Origin: Halobacillus salinarum
Lineage (GTDB): Bacteria; Bacillota; Bacilli; Bacillales; Halobacillaceae
NCBI RefSeq assembly: GCF_022919095.1
Contig: NZ_CP095073.1
Coordinates: forward strand, 3,162,001 to 3,226,000
Reading direction: 5' to 3'
DNA length: 64,000 nucleotides
Notes under the pieces: generated by a model
The model's database searches: none
Told to the model about the DNA's origin: nothing
The model's input: the letters and a program-made list of their open reading frames with translations, nothing else
Translations under genes and position numbers: made by a program
Shown here: positions 47,172 through 55,202 of the stretch, one piece after another
How positions within the stretch are numbered: the stretch's first letter is position 1
How the letters are laid out: each line of letters opens with the position of its first letter

Positions 47172-47214
47172 AAAAAGCTTACAGAGCTAAATGGTTCTCA
47201 CTCTGCAAGCTTTT
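47172..47214 (-). terminator. Terminator after yheA
   Basis: AAAAGCTT-ACAGAG pairs with CTCTG-C-AAGCTTTT (bulged), T run on the minus strand. Confidence 0.7.
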
Positions 47215-47253
47215 AAATAGGCGAACATAGTCCTGTCAGCCCTATTATTTAAA

Positions 47254-47610
47254 TTATTGTTGTTCTTCAGGGTTACCGTAAAGCTCTTCAAGAGGCTTAG
47301 TAATAATCCGGCTTACATCATTGATCACCGTGTTAAGGCGCTGTTCTTCTTCCATTAATTTGGAAATCTGCGGATGCTGCTGAACAAGTTCAACAACTTT
47401 ACGCGCTTGTTCTACTTCATCTTCAGAAATTTCTTCCCCTTGCATTTGCTTTTGCTGAAGGGTCATCTGTGTCTGACGGAAGTCATCAAACATTTTTTTG
47501 GCAGCTTCGTCACTCATTACAGCTTCGTAAGCCTGCTTAAGATTTTGGAATTCATCGCTGTCGCGAATCGCTTTTTCCAGATCGTATGCATTATCATAAA
47601 TATTTGCCAT
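47254..47610 (-). CDS. yheA: YheA, YlbF/YmcA family protein
   Basis: 118-residue helical protein of the YlbF/YmcA/YheA (UPF0342) family: NAYDLEKAIRDSDEFQNLKQAYEAV start and KMFDDFRQTQMTLQQKQMQGEEIS in the middle. Relatives YlbF and YmcA form a complex controlling RNase Y; YheA itself has no settled role. Follows yheB by 89 bases. Confidence 0.9.
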   Translation of the reverse strand: MANIYDNAYDLEKAIRDSDEFQNLKQAYEAVMSDEAAKKMFDDFRQTQMTLQQKQMQGEEISEDEVEQARKVVELVQQHPQISKLMEEEQRLNTVINDVSRIITKPLEELYGNPEEQQ

Positions 47611-47699
47611 AAATTAAGAAACCTCCTAAATTTGTTCGAACTCAAACTCCTACTTCACTATAACAAACGTATCCATTCCTGTATAGGAATAGCTTATGA

Positions 47700-48832
47700 T
47701 TAAACGAACAAAACAATAATTCCTTGCAGGAATCCGATAACCCCGCCTAACAAAGCGCCTAAATACGTAATCATTTTAAACTCGCGTCTGGAAATGCCCA
47801 GCACCATATCTTCTAATCGTTCAACTTGAAAGGACTCTACTTCTTCCTGAACAATCTCAGCAAGGTGCATTGAATTCATTAATCTTTCCATTCTTTCTGC
47901 TAACACCTTAGTAAGATAGTCAATCACTAAAGGAATCAGCTCAAACAACAGTTTGGACCTTATTGGCTTTGTCCATTCCTCCACTGAACGGGACAACCAC
48001 TCTTCAAGCGGCAGTACTTTGGATACTGTGCGTCCTAAAGTATGGGCAATAGTCGATTTGCCAATCTTAGCTTCAAACGTCTCAATAGGTTGATCCATTA
48101 ATTGTTGACGTTCTTTGTGAAGCATAGACCGAAGCCATTCCTTCGTTTCATTAGCAGAAACATATCTAAGAATAGCTGGGTACATTCGTTCAGTCAGACT
48201 ATCTGATCCCATGAAGGAAGAAATCATATTTCCTAACAGCCCCTGATTCATCAGATAATTTTCGACTAATTCGGTTACTTTCTTTCTGCCTTCATAGCTT
48301 TGTAAAAATTCCTTAATTCTTAATTGAATATAATCTGCAAGCTGGTCTGTCCCTTTTTCTGTTTTATTAATCCATCGCTCAGGCAGGATTTCATTCAATG
48401 ACTTATTACGATAAGTTCCCATTAACTCCTCGTAACGAAGTTCGATCCAATGACTGATTTCTTTTTCTGCTTTTGGAATGGATATCTCTACATGTAAGGT
48501 TCGAAGCACTTCTCCACAGAAGAGGAGTTTTTCAACAGTACTTCCACTTCAGACTGAGCCCATTCTGTTAAATTCTTTTGAAATTCAGGATGTTCAAGCT
48601 TCCTTCTCAAACCTTCCGCAGTCAGCAAGTGTTCCACGACCATTCTCCCTAGCTGCTTTGCTAATTCTTTCTGCCGTTTAGGGATCAGCCCTGGAGTAAA
48701 AGGCAGCCGATATTTTCCTATATAGATCGTTTTATAAGGTCTAAAGAGCATTTTTATTGCTAACGAGTTTGTGACGCCTCCAATAAGCGCGCCAATTAGT
48801 ACCATAAGAATAATTAAAAATACTGGGCTCAT
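47700..48832 (-). pseudogene. yheB: YheB, DUF445 membrane protein, frameshifted
   Basis: About 377 codons, the B. subtilis YheB length, split between two frames. The first (48832-48488) has the N-terminal span and [16 protein letters not shown] signature; the second (to 47700) ends with the C-terminal span LGALLGGVIGFLQGIIVLFV. One base is missing between about 48510 and 48532: an added G in GAG-AAG near 48512 would give [14 protein letters not shown], or an added A in the five-A run would also restore the frame. DUF445 proteins are membrane proteins of unknown function, spore-linked in B. subtilis. Confidence 0.85.
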
Positions 48833-48978
48833 AAGCTTGCTACCTCTCTTCTTACTTTATGCTTCCCCCAGTATAATGGAATTTATTATACGTGCCAATT
48901 ATCAAGGTACATAAGAAAAGACCCAGCTCCTTAGTAATGAAGCTCGATCTCGTTTTTCTATGAAAAAGCATAGTCGAT

Positions 48979-49385
48979 TTATTTAAGCATCCCCAGGATT
49001 GTTCCAAACCTGGAAGCATGCTCTATTTCATCCGTCATTGCAATAAATAAGGGCTGATAAGCCATGTAATTTGGAATCATAAAAAGCATATCTCTGTACA
49101 TTTCAAAGGCTTCAAACTCATCTTTCTGTGCTTTTTTTACTCCATTTTCAAAAGTTGAATAGTTAACTGTGGCAGGTTCAAAATGATAGAACTGACCGGT
49201 GAGCTGATAAAGAAGCTGTTGAAACATTTGGTAGTGCTTAGCATCATTCTCTTCAGCGTGTTTAATATAATCTCTAAAGAACAAATTACTCGTATCGCCC
49301 CAAGCCTTTTATAAAACTCATGGGCATTCCACTCATCCTCTATTGCCTGCTGTAACAATTCAACAAAATTTTTATTTCCTTTCAT
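48979..49385 (-). pseudogene. Ferritin-like protein, frameshifted
   Basis: About 135 codons. The first frame (from ATG 49385) gives MKGNKNFVELLQQAIEDEWNAHEFYKRLG; the second gives FFRDYIKHAEENDAKHYQMF to the stop at 48979. Four Cs at 49298-49301 should be five to join them as KRLGGDTSNLFFRD. Iron-type ligands: Glu/His of EDEWNAHEF, AEENDAKH, DEFEAFEMY and DEIEHASRF, so a rubrerythrin/ferritin-like fold. GGGGGG lies 7 bases before the ATG. Confidence 0.75.
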
Positions 49386-49429
49386 TTTCAACCCCCCTAA
49401 CTGTAAAGTATGTCCGTTGGAGGACAACT

Positions 49430-49498
49430 ATGCTAACTGCACCAATTATTAACGATTGTGATCTCTTCCTCTCAGGAGAAAATAAAACAAGGAGGTGA
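49430..49498 (+). CDS. 22-codon upstream ORF ending in the next ribosome site
   Basis: ATG 49430, six bases after GGAGG, to TGA 49498; peptide begins MLTAPIINDCDLF. Its stop lies inside the GGAGGTGA that serves the gene at 49506, so ribosomes finishing it would cover or open that site. Possibly a leader peptide; composition gives no family. Confidence 0.4.
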   Translation: MLTAPIINDCDLFLSGENKTRR

Positions 49499-49505
49499 AT
49501 CTACC

Positions 49506-49673
49506 GTGGATAAAAATAAAAAACGACGTGCCGATGAAGGTAAAGATAAATATGAATTAGACGTCGACCGGATGATCAATGAAGGGATGGCCGCTGGAAT
49601 GACCCGCTCCGTTTATGGACGGGAGCAAATAGGGGAAACCCACCCCATTCCAGAACAAGAAGACCGTTCTTAA
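49506..49673 (+). CDS. Small charged protein, unknown (DUF4025-like?)
   Basis: 55 residues starting with GTG 49506, eight bases after GGAGGTG. Highly charged, no hydrophobic segment: DKNKKRRADEGKDKYELD head, MINEGMAAGMTRSVYGREQ middle, and THPIPEQEDRS tail. Pattern of small disordered Bacillaceae proteins such as the YozQ/DUF4025 group, a weak resemblance only. Confidence 0.65.
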   Translation: MDKNKKRRADEGKDKYELDVDRMINEGMAAGMTRSVYGREQIGETHPIPEQEDRS

Positions 49674-49735
49674 CCTCCTCCAGACATTCAGCTGTTATTT
49701 TGGGCTGGTGTCTGGGAATAATTTTACATAAAAAA

Positions 49736-49809
49736 TGACACAGTGTCGCTTGACAAATGACATTGTGTCATTTACTATTTGTAAGGCAGCTATAAATGAC
49801 ATCGTGTCA
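49736..49809 (+). promoter_or_regulatory. Promoter with three TetR-type operators
   Basis: TTGACA (49750-49755), 17-base spacer, TACTAT (49773-49778). Three related palindromes: TGACACAGTGTCG (49736-49748), TGACATTGTGTCA (49758-49770, filling the spacer) and TGACATCGTGTCA (49797-49809). Strong sign of autorepression by the TetR protein. Confidence 0.85.
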
Positions 49810-49833
49810 TTTTCTTGTTAAGGAGGAGTGCAA

Positions 49834-50457
49834 ATGCCAAACAATACCTTTTTTAATTTACCAAAAGAAAAGCAGCAAACGCTTATTAAAGCGGCCAAAA
49901 AAGAATTTTCGCGTGTTTCTCTTTATGAAGCTTCCATTTCAAATATTATAAAAGATGCGAATATCCCAAGAGGCAGCTTTTATCAATATTTCAATGATAA
50001 AGAAGACATCTTTTTTTATTTATTAGATGAAAATTCAAACGAAACAAGAGAAAAATTTAAGGAAAAACTGAAAGAAACGAATGGCAATATTTTTGATACG
50101 TTTATGGCTATGTTTCGTTTAGCTTTAGAAAATCTGAACAAAGAAGGAAACCGAAAATTTTTCCGAAATGCTTTTCTATATATGAATCACAAAATCGAAA
50201 ATGCTTTAACACACAATGAGAACAATGAGGAATTTAACCGTTATTTTAAAGAAATCAGCTCATTGATTGATCGAGATTTATTGAATATTCAAGACGAAAG
50301 TGAGATTTATCATATTTGGCAGATCCTCACTGCCATAATGATTCGTAATATTATTCAGCAGTTTGTTAAAAATTTAAATCAAGAACAAACGATTAACAAT
50401 TTCACTACCGAACTTGAATTAGTAAAAAGAGGACTATACAAAGAACCCACCCTTTAG
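49834..50457 (+). CDS. TetR family repressor of adjacent drug pump
   Basis: 207-residue TetR-type regulator. Helix-turn-helix at about residues 24-46: YEASISNIIKDANIPRGSFYQYF, then NDKEDIFFYLL. The ligand domain is helical and Asn/Glu-rich. ATG 49834 follows AGGAGG. The stop lies 18 bases before the MFS start, so repressor and pump form an operon under the three operators. Confidence 0.9.
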   Translation: MPNNTFFNLPKEKQQTLIKAAKKEFSRVSLYEASISNIIKDANIPRGSFYQYFNDKEDIFFYLLDENSNETREKFKEKLKETNGNIFDTFMAMFRLALENLNKEGNRKFFRNAFLYMNHKIENALTHNENNEEFNRYFKEISSLIDRDLLNIQDESEIYHIWQILTAIMIRNIIQQFVKNLNQEQTINNFTTELELVKRGLYKEPTL

Positions 50458-50475
50458 AATTGGAGTGAGACTCAT

Positions 50476-51954
50476 ATGCAAACCGCAAATCCGCCAGTGA
50501 ATGCTGGTGCAAAAGATGAACCACAGGAAATCAATAAAAAATTAATTGTATCCGTACTGCTTGTCAGTGCATTTGTAGCTGTACTCAATCAAACGCTTTT
50601 AAATACAGCTTTACCTAGTATCATGCAGGAACTGAATGTCACAGCCAACACAGCCCAATGGTTAATGACAGGGTTTATGTTAATCAATGGAGTTATGATT
50701 CCAGTCACAGCCTTCTTAATAGGTAAATTCACGACAAGAAAACTCTTCTTCATTGCTATGGGACTTTTTACTGCCGGAACAGTCATTGCAGTCATTGCAC
50801 CGAGTTTCTCTGTTCTGCTAATTGGACGTCTCGTCCAGGCTAGTGGTGCGGGAATCATGATGCCGTTGATGCAGACCGTGTTTTTGATGATTTTCCCTGT
50901 TGAAAAGCGCGGAACTGTCATGGGAATTGCAGGGCTGGTTATTGCCTTTGGACCTGCGATCGGCCCGACTCTATCCGGTTACCTTGTTGAGCATTATTCT
51001 TGGAGATCACCATTTATGGTTATTCTGCCTATCGCGGTCATCTCTATAGTGTTTGGAATGTTCGCTTTAAAAAATGTGACAAAGCAGACGAATCCAACGA
51101 TCGATATTCTATCCATTATTCTGTCTACTTTAGGTTTTGGAGGTCTGCTCTATGGTTTGAGCAGTGCAGGAAATGATGGATGGGACAGCATGCATGTCTA
51201 TCTTTCCTTAATTGTTGGAGGGATTGCTTTATTTTCCTTCATTTGGAGACAATTTACCATTGAAAAACCGATTCTGGAGTTCAGGGTATTCAAGCATGGC
51301 ATATTTGCCATCGCTTCTACTACGAGCATGATTGTGATGATGGCGATGCTGGGTGCAGAACTCTTAATTCCTATCTACATGCAAAACATGAGAGGATTTA
51401 CTGCTTTAGAATCTGGACTTTTACTCCTTCCCGGAGCTATCGTTATGGGAGTAATGTCGCCGATTACCGGGCGGATCTTTGACAAGTTTGGTGCTCGCTG
51501 GCTGGCCATGATTGGATTAACGATCGTTGCTGTTACGACTTATCAGTTCACCAATTTAACAGCGACTACAAGCTTCACGTTTATTCTGATCGTCTATGCC
51601 ATCCGGATGATGGGGATTTCTATGGTAATGATGCCTGTGTCTACAGCTGGGCTTAACCAGCTGCCGAAAAGCTTAATCCCTCATGGTACTGCAATGAATA
51701 ACACAATGCGGACTGTCGCCGGGTCAATTGGGACTGCGCTACTTGTCACTGTCATGACGAACTCTTCCCAGAACTTTGATCCTGATATGGCCGAATATGC
51801 GGGAGAATCATCTGCACAAATGAAACAGCACATAATGTCGGACGCTATGATTCACGGGATCAACGTTTCCTTTATGGTTGCCACCGGAATTGCCATGGCA
51901 GGAATTCTGTTATCCTTTTTCCTTAAAAAAACCGCACCAAACCTTGATGATTAA
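50476..51954 (+). CDS. DHA2-family MFS multidrug exporter (EmrB/LmrB type)
   Basis: 492-residue, 14-span drug:proton antiporter. Motif C-like VIAFGPAIGPTLSGYLVE (about residues 155-172), LNQTLLNTALPSIMQEL at span 1 and a late PHGTAMNNTMRTVAGSIGTAL. Closest in type to LmrB/EmrB pumps (lincomycin, puromycin and similar hydrophobic drugs). Substrate not determinable. Operon with the TetR gene. Confidence 0.92.
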   Translation: MQTANPPVNAGAKDEPQEINKKLIVSVLLVSAFVAVLNQTLLNTALPSIMQELNVTANTAQWLMTGFMLINGVMIPVTAFLIGKFTTRKLFFIAMGLFTAGTVIAVIAPSFSVLLIGRLVQASGAGIMMPLMQTVFLMIFPVEKRGTVMGIAGLVIAFGPAIGPTLSGYLVEHYSWRSPFMVILPIAVISIVFGMFALKNVTKQTNPTIDILSIILSTLGFGGLLYGLSSAGNDGWDSMHVYLSLIVGGIALFSFIWRQFTIEKPILEFRVFKHGIFAIASTTSMIVMMAMLGAELLIPIYMQNMRGFTALESGLLLLPGAIVMGVMSPITGRIFDKFGARWLAMIGLTIVAVTTYQFTNLTATTSFTFILIVYAIRMMGISMVMMPVSTAGLNQLPKSLIPHGTAMNNTMRTVAGSIGTALLVTVMTNSSQNFDPDMAEYAGESSAQMKQHIMSDAMIHGINVSFMVATGIAMAGILLSFFLKKTAPNLDD

Positions 51955-51959
51955 CAATA

Positions 51960-51986
51960 AAGCCGGGGATAAAATCCCGGCTTTTT
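51960..51986. terminator. Terminator between pump and CsoR-family gene
   Basis: AAGCCGGG/CCCGGCTT stem followed by Ts; also usable from the minus side. Confidence 0.8.
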
Positions 51987-51989
51987 CAA

Positions 51990-52271
51990 TCAACGACTTT
52001 TCACGATCATTTGTACGGCTTCATTAATAAGCTCCTCAGCAGAACCACCATCTTCTTGAGCCTCTTTGATACAGGTTTCCAGATTTTTGGCTACAATATA
52101 ACCCACCGCCCGGTCCATAGCTGTCCTGGCCGCAGTTAACTGGGTGATCACATCTTTACAGTCTTTATCTTCTTCCATCATTTTTAAAACTCCACGAACC
52201 TGTCCTTCGATTCTTTTTAACCGATTTTTTGTTTCCTGGCCGTAGTAGTGCTTGTGTTTTAGATCGTCCAT
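51990..52271 (-). CDS. CsoR/RcnR family sensor, CstR-like
   Basis: 93-residue all-helical repressor; RLKRIEGQVRGVLKMMEEDKDC is the family signature. Cu-sensing CsoR uses Cys-His-Cys. Here the two cysteines are present (Cys38, Cys67), but the His position holds Asn63 (VAKNLETC). That pattern fits persulfide sensors of the CstR type rather than copper sensors. No sulfur or copper genes adjoin it, so the target is unknown. Confidence 0.85.
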   Translation of the reverse strand: MDDLKHKHYYGQETKNRLKRIEGQVRGVLKMMEEDKDCKDVITQLTAARTAMDRAVGYIVAKNLETCIKEAQEDGGSAEELINEAVQMIVKSR

Positions 52272-52341
52272 CCCTATTCCTCCTTACTTATACAAATAAT
52301 ACGCTGCTCTATAGTACACTCATTGCATGTTTTTTATAACT

Positions 52342-52358
52342 ATAGTATGTAATACTAT
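52342..52358. promoter_or_regulatory. Inverted repeat between CsoR-like and PucR-like genes
   Basis: ATAGTAT-GTA-ATACTAT in the divergent region, 35 bases before the PucR-type start. Candidate operator for either gene; it lacks the G/C core of known CsoR sites. Confidence 0.4.
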
Positions 52359-52393
52359 AATAGTAGAAATCCTTATAAAAAGGAAGATGTACC

Positions 52394-53290
52394 TTGTCCA
52401 TCATTAACCAATTAAAAGAGCTCTACCCTTCTCTAATTACCTCTTTACCGGGGTCTGAAGATTATAATCCTGATTACCACTGGTACTTCACACCAGATGA
52501 AACTGAGATTGTCGGTATCTTAAAATCAGACGTCACAAAACGGGAAGCCAGCTTGCTGCAATCCTTTCTCACCCCTTTTTACCCGGCAGCGACTGAAAAG
52601 AATCCCAGGGAAGAAGCCTGGAATGATATACTATCCGGAAATGAGATTTCAGTGTCTTTTTCTCCTCCCTCTCAGTACCGATTTATATTTTTTAATCTTG
52701 AGGATGCCACGATCCAGCGGGAAACGATACGAGAAGCATTGCAATCTTTTTTCCCATACTCTATGCCTATTTTATGGACTGCTGAGCAGAGTGGATGTAT
52801 CATTGAAGAGTTTGAAGAAGAAAGTGAACTCATAGCTGTTCACGATATCGTCGATGTTATTATGAGTGACTTTTATACCAAAATTTCTTTTTATATCAGT
52901 GAAATTTCTGAAAATATTGAAGAAGCTCCTGCTATTTACAAGTGGTCTCAGAACTGTTTTGAAAGAGCACGAAAATACCATTTAGGTACCGTGGTTACTT
53001 TTCAGGAGATCATTCCATACTTATTTATTAACTATTTGCCAGAAGAGGACTGCTCGAATGTAATTCGTGCCTTGTTTAAACATGTTAAGGGAGATAAGGA
53101 ACTTTTGCATACCATTAAAGTATATCTTGAATCAGGCTCAAACACTACTTTGGCTGCAAAACAGCTCTTTATGCATCGAAACAGTCTGCAGTATCGTGTA
53201 GACAAATTTATTGAGAAAACAGGAGTCGACGTAAAACAATTCAAAGGAGCGCTTACTACTTATTTAGCACTGATGAGACTTGAAGAATAA
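52394..53290 (+). CDS. PucR/CdaR-type regulator (YxkF-like)
   Basis: 298-residue regulator. The C-terminal 60 residues are a PucR-type helix-turn-helix: TIKVYLESGSNTTLAAKQLF then MHRNSLQYRVDKFIEKTG. The N-terminal 200 residues form an unassigned sensor domain. Starts with TTG 52394. B. subtilis yxkF, of the same type, also precedes msmX, so it may regulate that ATPase or its sugar systems. A strong terminator separates the two genes. Confidence 0.82.
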   Translation: MSIINQLKELYPSLITSLPGSEDYNPDYHWYFTPDETEIVGILKSDVTKREASLLQSFLTPFYPAATEKNPREEAWNDILSGNEISVSFSPPSQYRFIFFNLEDATIQRETIREALQSFFPYSMPILWTAEQSGCIIEEFEEESELIAVHDIVDVIMSDFYTKISFYISEISENIEEAPAIYKWSQNCFERARKYHLGTVVTFQEIIPYLFINYLPEEDCSNVIRALFKHVKGDKELLHTIKVYLESGSNTTLAAKQLFMHRNSLQYRVDKFIEKTGVDVKQFKGALTTYLALMRLEE

Positions 53291-53294
53291 CACG

Positions 53295-53330
53295 GTGCAC
53301 AAAGATCAATCTCGATCTTTGTGCACTTTG
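53295..53330 (+). terminator. Terminator between yxkF-like gene and msmX
   Basis: Thirteen-pair perfect stem (GTGCACAAAGATC/GATCTTTGTGCAC), loop six bases, then TTTG. Confidence 0.8.
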
Positions 53331-53377
53331 TCCATTTACCTTGAATGATAACTCCAGTACACTTAAACACAAGTTAA

Positions 53378-53391
53378 AGAAAGCGATTTCA
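53378..53391 (+). promoter_or_regulatory. cre box upstream of msmX
   Basis: AGAAAGCGATTTCA fits WGWAANCGNTNWCA at every position, 22 bases before the msmX start. Predicts CcpA-dependent glucose repression; differs from the box at 15916 (reverse strand) at one base. Confidence 0.7.
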
Positions 53392-53413
53392 AAAATCCAG
53401 GGAGGAATTTCAG

Positions 53414-54511
53414 ATGGCACAGCTGCAATTAAATAATATTGAAAAAGTGTATGACAAGAAGGTTAAAGCCGTAGATGATTTTAATCTACATATCGATGAT
53501 AAGGAGTTTGTCGTATTTGTCGGTCCATCGGGCTGTGGAAAATCTACTACGCTTAGAATGATCGCAGGCTTAGAGGAAATTACGAATGGCGACTTTATTA
53601 TCGATGAACGCCGAATGAATGATGTAGCTCCTAAAGATCGTGATATTGCCATGGTATTCCAAAACTATGCTTTATATCCGCATATGAATGTATATGACAA
53701 TATGGCATTTGGACTTAAATTGAGAAAAATGAATAAGCAGGAAATTGAAAGCCGTGTCCAAAATGCAGCCAAAATTCTTGGACTTGAAGCTCTGTTAGAT
53801 CGTAAGCCAAAAGCGTTATCAGGCGGTCAAAGGCAGCGTGTGGCACTCGGCCGGGCAATTGTACGTGACGCAAAAGTATTCTTAATGGATGAGCCGCTTT
53901 CAAACCTTGATGCGAAGCTTCGTGTCCAAATGCGTGCAGAAATCCAAAAGCTGCACCAGCGTCTGCAAACTACAACGATCTATGTAACCCACGACCAGAC
54001 GGAAGCGATGACAATGGCAACACGACTTGTCGTCATGAAAGATGGCATTATCCAGCAGGTCGGTGCTCCTAAAGAGGTCTATGATAAGCCTGAGAATATC
54101 TTTGTAGGCGGCTTCATTGGTTCTCCTGCTATGAACTTCCTTCACGGAACGCTTGGAGAAGAGACGATCAATGTTGACGGCGTTGAGATTGCTGTCCCAG
54201 AAGGAAAAATGAAACCCCTGCGTGACCAAGGATATGTCGGTAAGGAAATCATTCTTGGCGTACGCCCGGAAGACATGCATGATGAGCCTGTATTTATCGA
54301 TGCTAACCAAGATAAAAAAATCCGTGCTCATATCGAAGTAGCGGAGCTAATGGGATCTGAATCCTATCTGTATTCAAGAATCGGAGAACAGGAATTTATC
54401 GCTCGCGTTGACTCCCGTTCTGACGTACAGGGCGGCGAAGAAATAGACCTCGCGATTGACATGAATAAAGTCCACTTTTTTGATAAAGACGAGGAACACC
54501 GTATCCGCTAA
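53414..54511 (+). CDS. msmX: Multi-sugar ABC transporter ATPase MsmX
   Basis: 365-residue ATPase shared by several carbohydrate ABC importers. Walker A GPSGCGKST (37-45), signature LSGGQ (135-139), Walker B VFLMDEPLSNLD, switch VTHDQTEAM; the C-terminal OB regulatory domain (ILGVRPEDM) is present. GGGAGG lies upstream. No permease or binding-protein genes adjoin, as usual for this shared ATPase. Confidence 0.95.
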   Translation: MAQLQLNNIEKVYDKKVKAVDDFNLHIDDKEFVVFVGPSGCGKSTTLRMIAGLEEITNGDFIIDERRMNDVAPKDRDIAMVFQNYALYPHMNVYDNMAFGLKLRKMNKQEIESRVQNAAKILGLEALLDRKPKALSGGQRQRVALGRAIVRDAKVFLMDEPLSNLDAKLRVQMRAEIQKLHQRLQTTTIYVTHDQTEAMTMATRLVVMKDGIIQQVGAPKEVYDKPENIFVGGFIGSPAMNFLHGTLGEETINVDGVEIAVPEGKMKPLRDQGYVGKEIILGVRPEDMHDEPVFIDANQDKKIRAHIEVAELMGSESYLYSRIGEQEFIARVDSRSDVQGGEEIDLAIDMNKVHFFDKDEEHRIR

Positions 54512-54520
54512 TTATTGTTT

Positions 54521-54550
54521 AAGGCCGCTTCCCGGTGAAAGCGGCCTTTA
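54521..54550 (+). terminator. Terminator after msmX
   Basis: AAGGCCGCTT/AAGCGGCCTT stem with eight-base loop and a short T tail. Confidence 0.8.
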
Positions 54551-54565
54551 TTGTGTTCTTAAATA

Positions 54566-54802
54566 CTACTCTTTAATAATCATAGCTAATTTGCAGTCCT
54601 GACAAACGAAAAGGTGCAAGCATTTTCCATTTAGGGAAGAGTCAGGATCTCCATCCACTAGATCTGTCCAGTTCTGGTCAAGATAAGGACTATATTCATC
54701 AAGCAAATCAACCACTCTCCCTTGATCTCCCATCTCTCCTTCACAACCTGGACATTCTCTATTCAATTCTCCCCAGCCATTACATAAGCTGCATTCCCTC
54801 AT
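54566..54802 (-). CDS. Small Cys-rich protein with DnaJ-type zinc motif
   Basis: 78 residues from ATG 54802. CSLCNGWGELNRECPGCEGEMGDQG resembles one half of the DnaJ CXXCXGXG zinc domain (two CxxC pairs), and a third pair CLHLFVCQDCK lies near the C terminus. The longer frame to 54862 reads through the SASP terminator and is not credible. Ribosome site weak (AGGG). It follows a spore-protein gene, but spore expression is only inference. Confidence 0.6.
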   Translation of the reverse strand: MRECSLCNGWGELNRECPGCEGEMGDQGRVVDLLDEYSPYLDQNWTDLVDGDPDSSLNGKCLHLFVCQDCKLAMIIKE

Positions 54803-54825
54803 GTCTGGAACCCTACTCTCATAAA

Positions 54826-54854
54826 AAGAAGGAGAAAGGGCGCACCCTTTCTCC
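54826..54854 (-). terminator. Terminator after SASP gene
   Basis: GGAGAAAGGG/CCCTTTCTCC stem, four-base loop, T-rich on the minus strand. Confidence 0.85.
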
Positions 54855-54868
54855 TTTGTCACTCATAT

Positions 54869-55072
54869 TTATTTTTGTTGTTGACCACCGAACTGTTGTT
54901 CAGCCATTTGTACAAGACGTTTAGTGATTTCTCCACCTACAGAACCGTTAGCACGGGAAGTAGTGTCAGCACCAAGTTGTACTCCGAATTCTTGAGCGAT
55001 TTCGTATTTCATTTGGTCTAGAGCTTGTTGAACACCAGGTACAACTAACTCGTTTGATCTTTGGTTTGCCAT
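54869..55072 (-). CDS. Alpha/beta-type small acid-soluble spore protein
   Basis: 67 residues that coat spore DNA in the A-like form. GPR cleavage site in [13 protein letters not shown]-binding [21 protein letters not shown], and a Gln-rich end. AGGAGGTG lies 7 bases before the ATG. A SigmaG-like promoter is 27 bases upstream. Direct evidence that the organism forms spores. Confidence 0.95.
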   Translation of the reverse strand: MANQRSNELVVPGVQQALDQMKYEIAQEFGVQLGADTTSRANGSVGGEITKRLVQMAEQQFGGQQQK

Positions 55073-55098
55073 GTTGTCTCACCTCCTGTGTGTAATAG

Positions 55099-55128
55099 TA
55101 GTATGATCCGTGTCTACTATTTTTATCA
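55099..55128 (-). promoter_or_regulatory. SigmaG-like promoter of SASP gene
   Basis: On the minus strand TGATA (55128-55124), 18-base spacer, CATACTA (55105-55099). The -10 is a perfect match and the -35 partial against GHATR-N18-CATWHTA. Confidence 0.6.
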
Positions 55129-55202
55129 CACATTTTTCTTGGTAATTAACGGTAATTTTCAGGGTCAACAACATGGCTGGAAAACTTTTATGAATCCTCT
55201 GT

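Noticed and set aside
54803-54862. N-terminal extension of the Cys-rich protein
   Set aside because: It would be encoded by the SASP transcription terminator; the ATG at 54802 is simpler.
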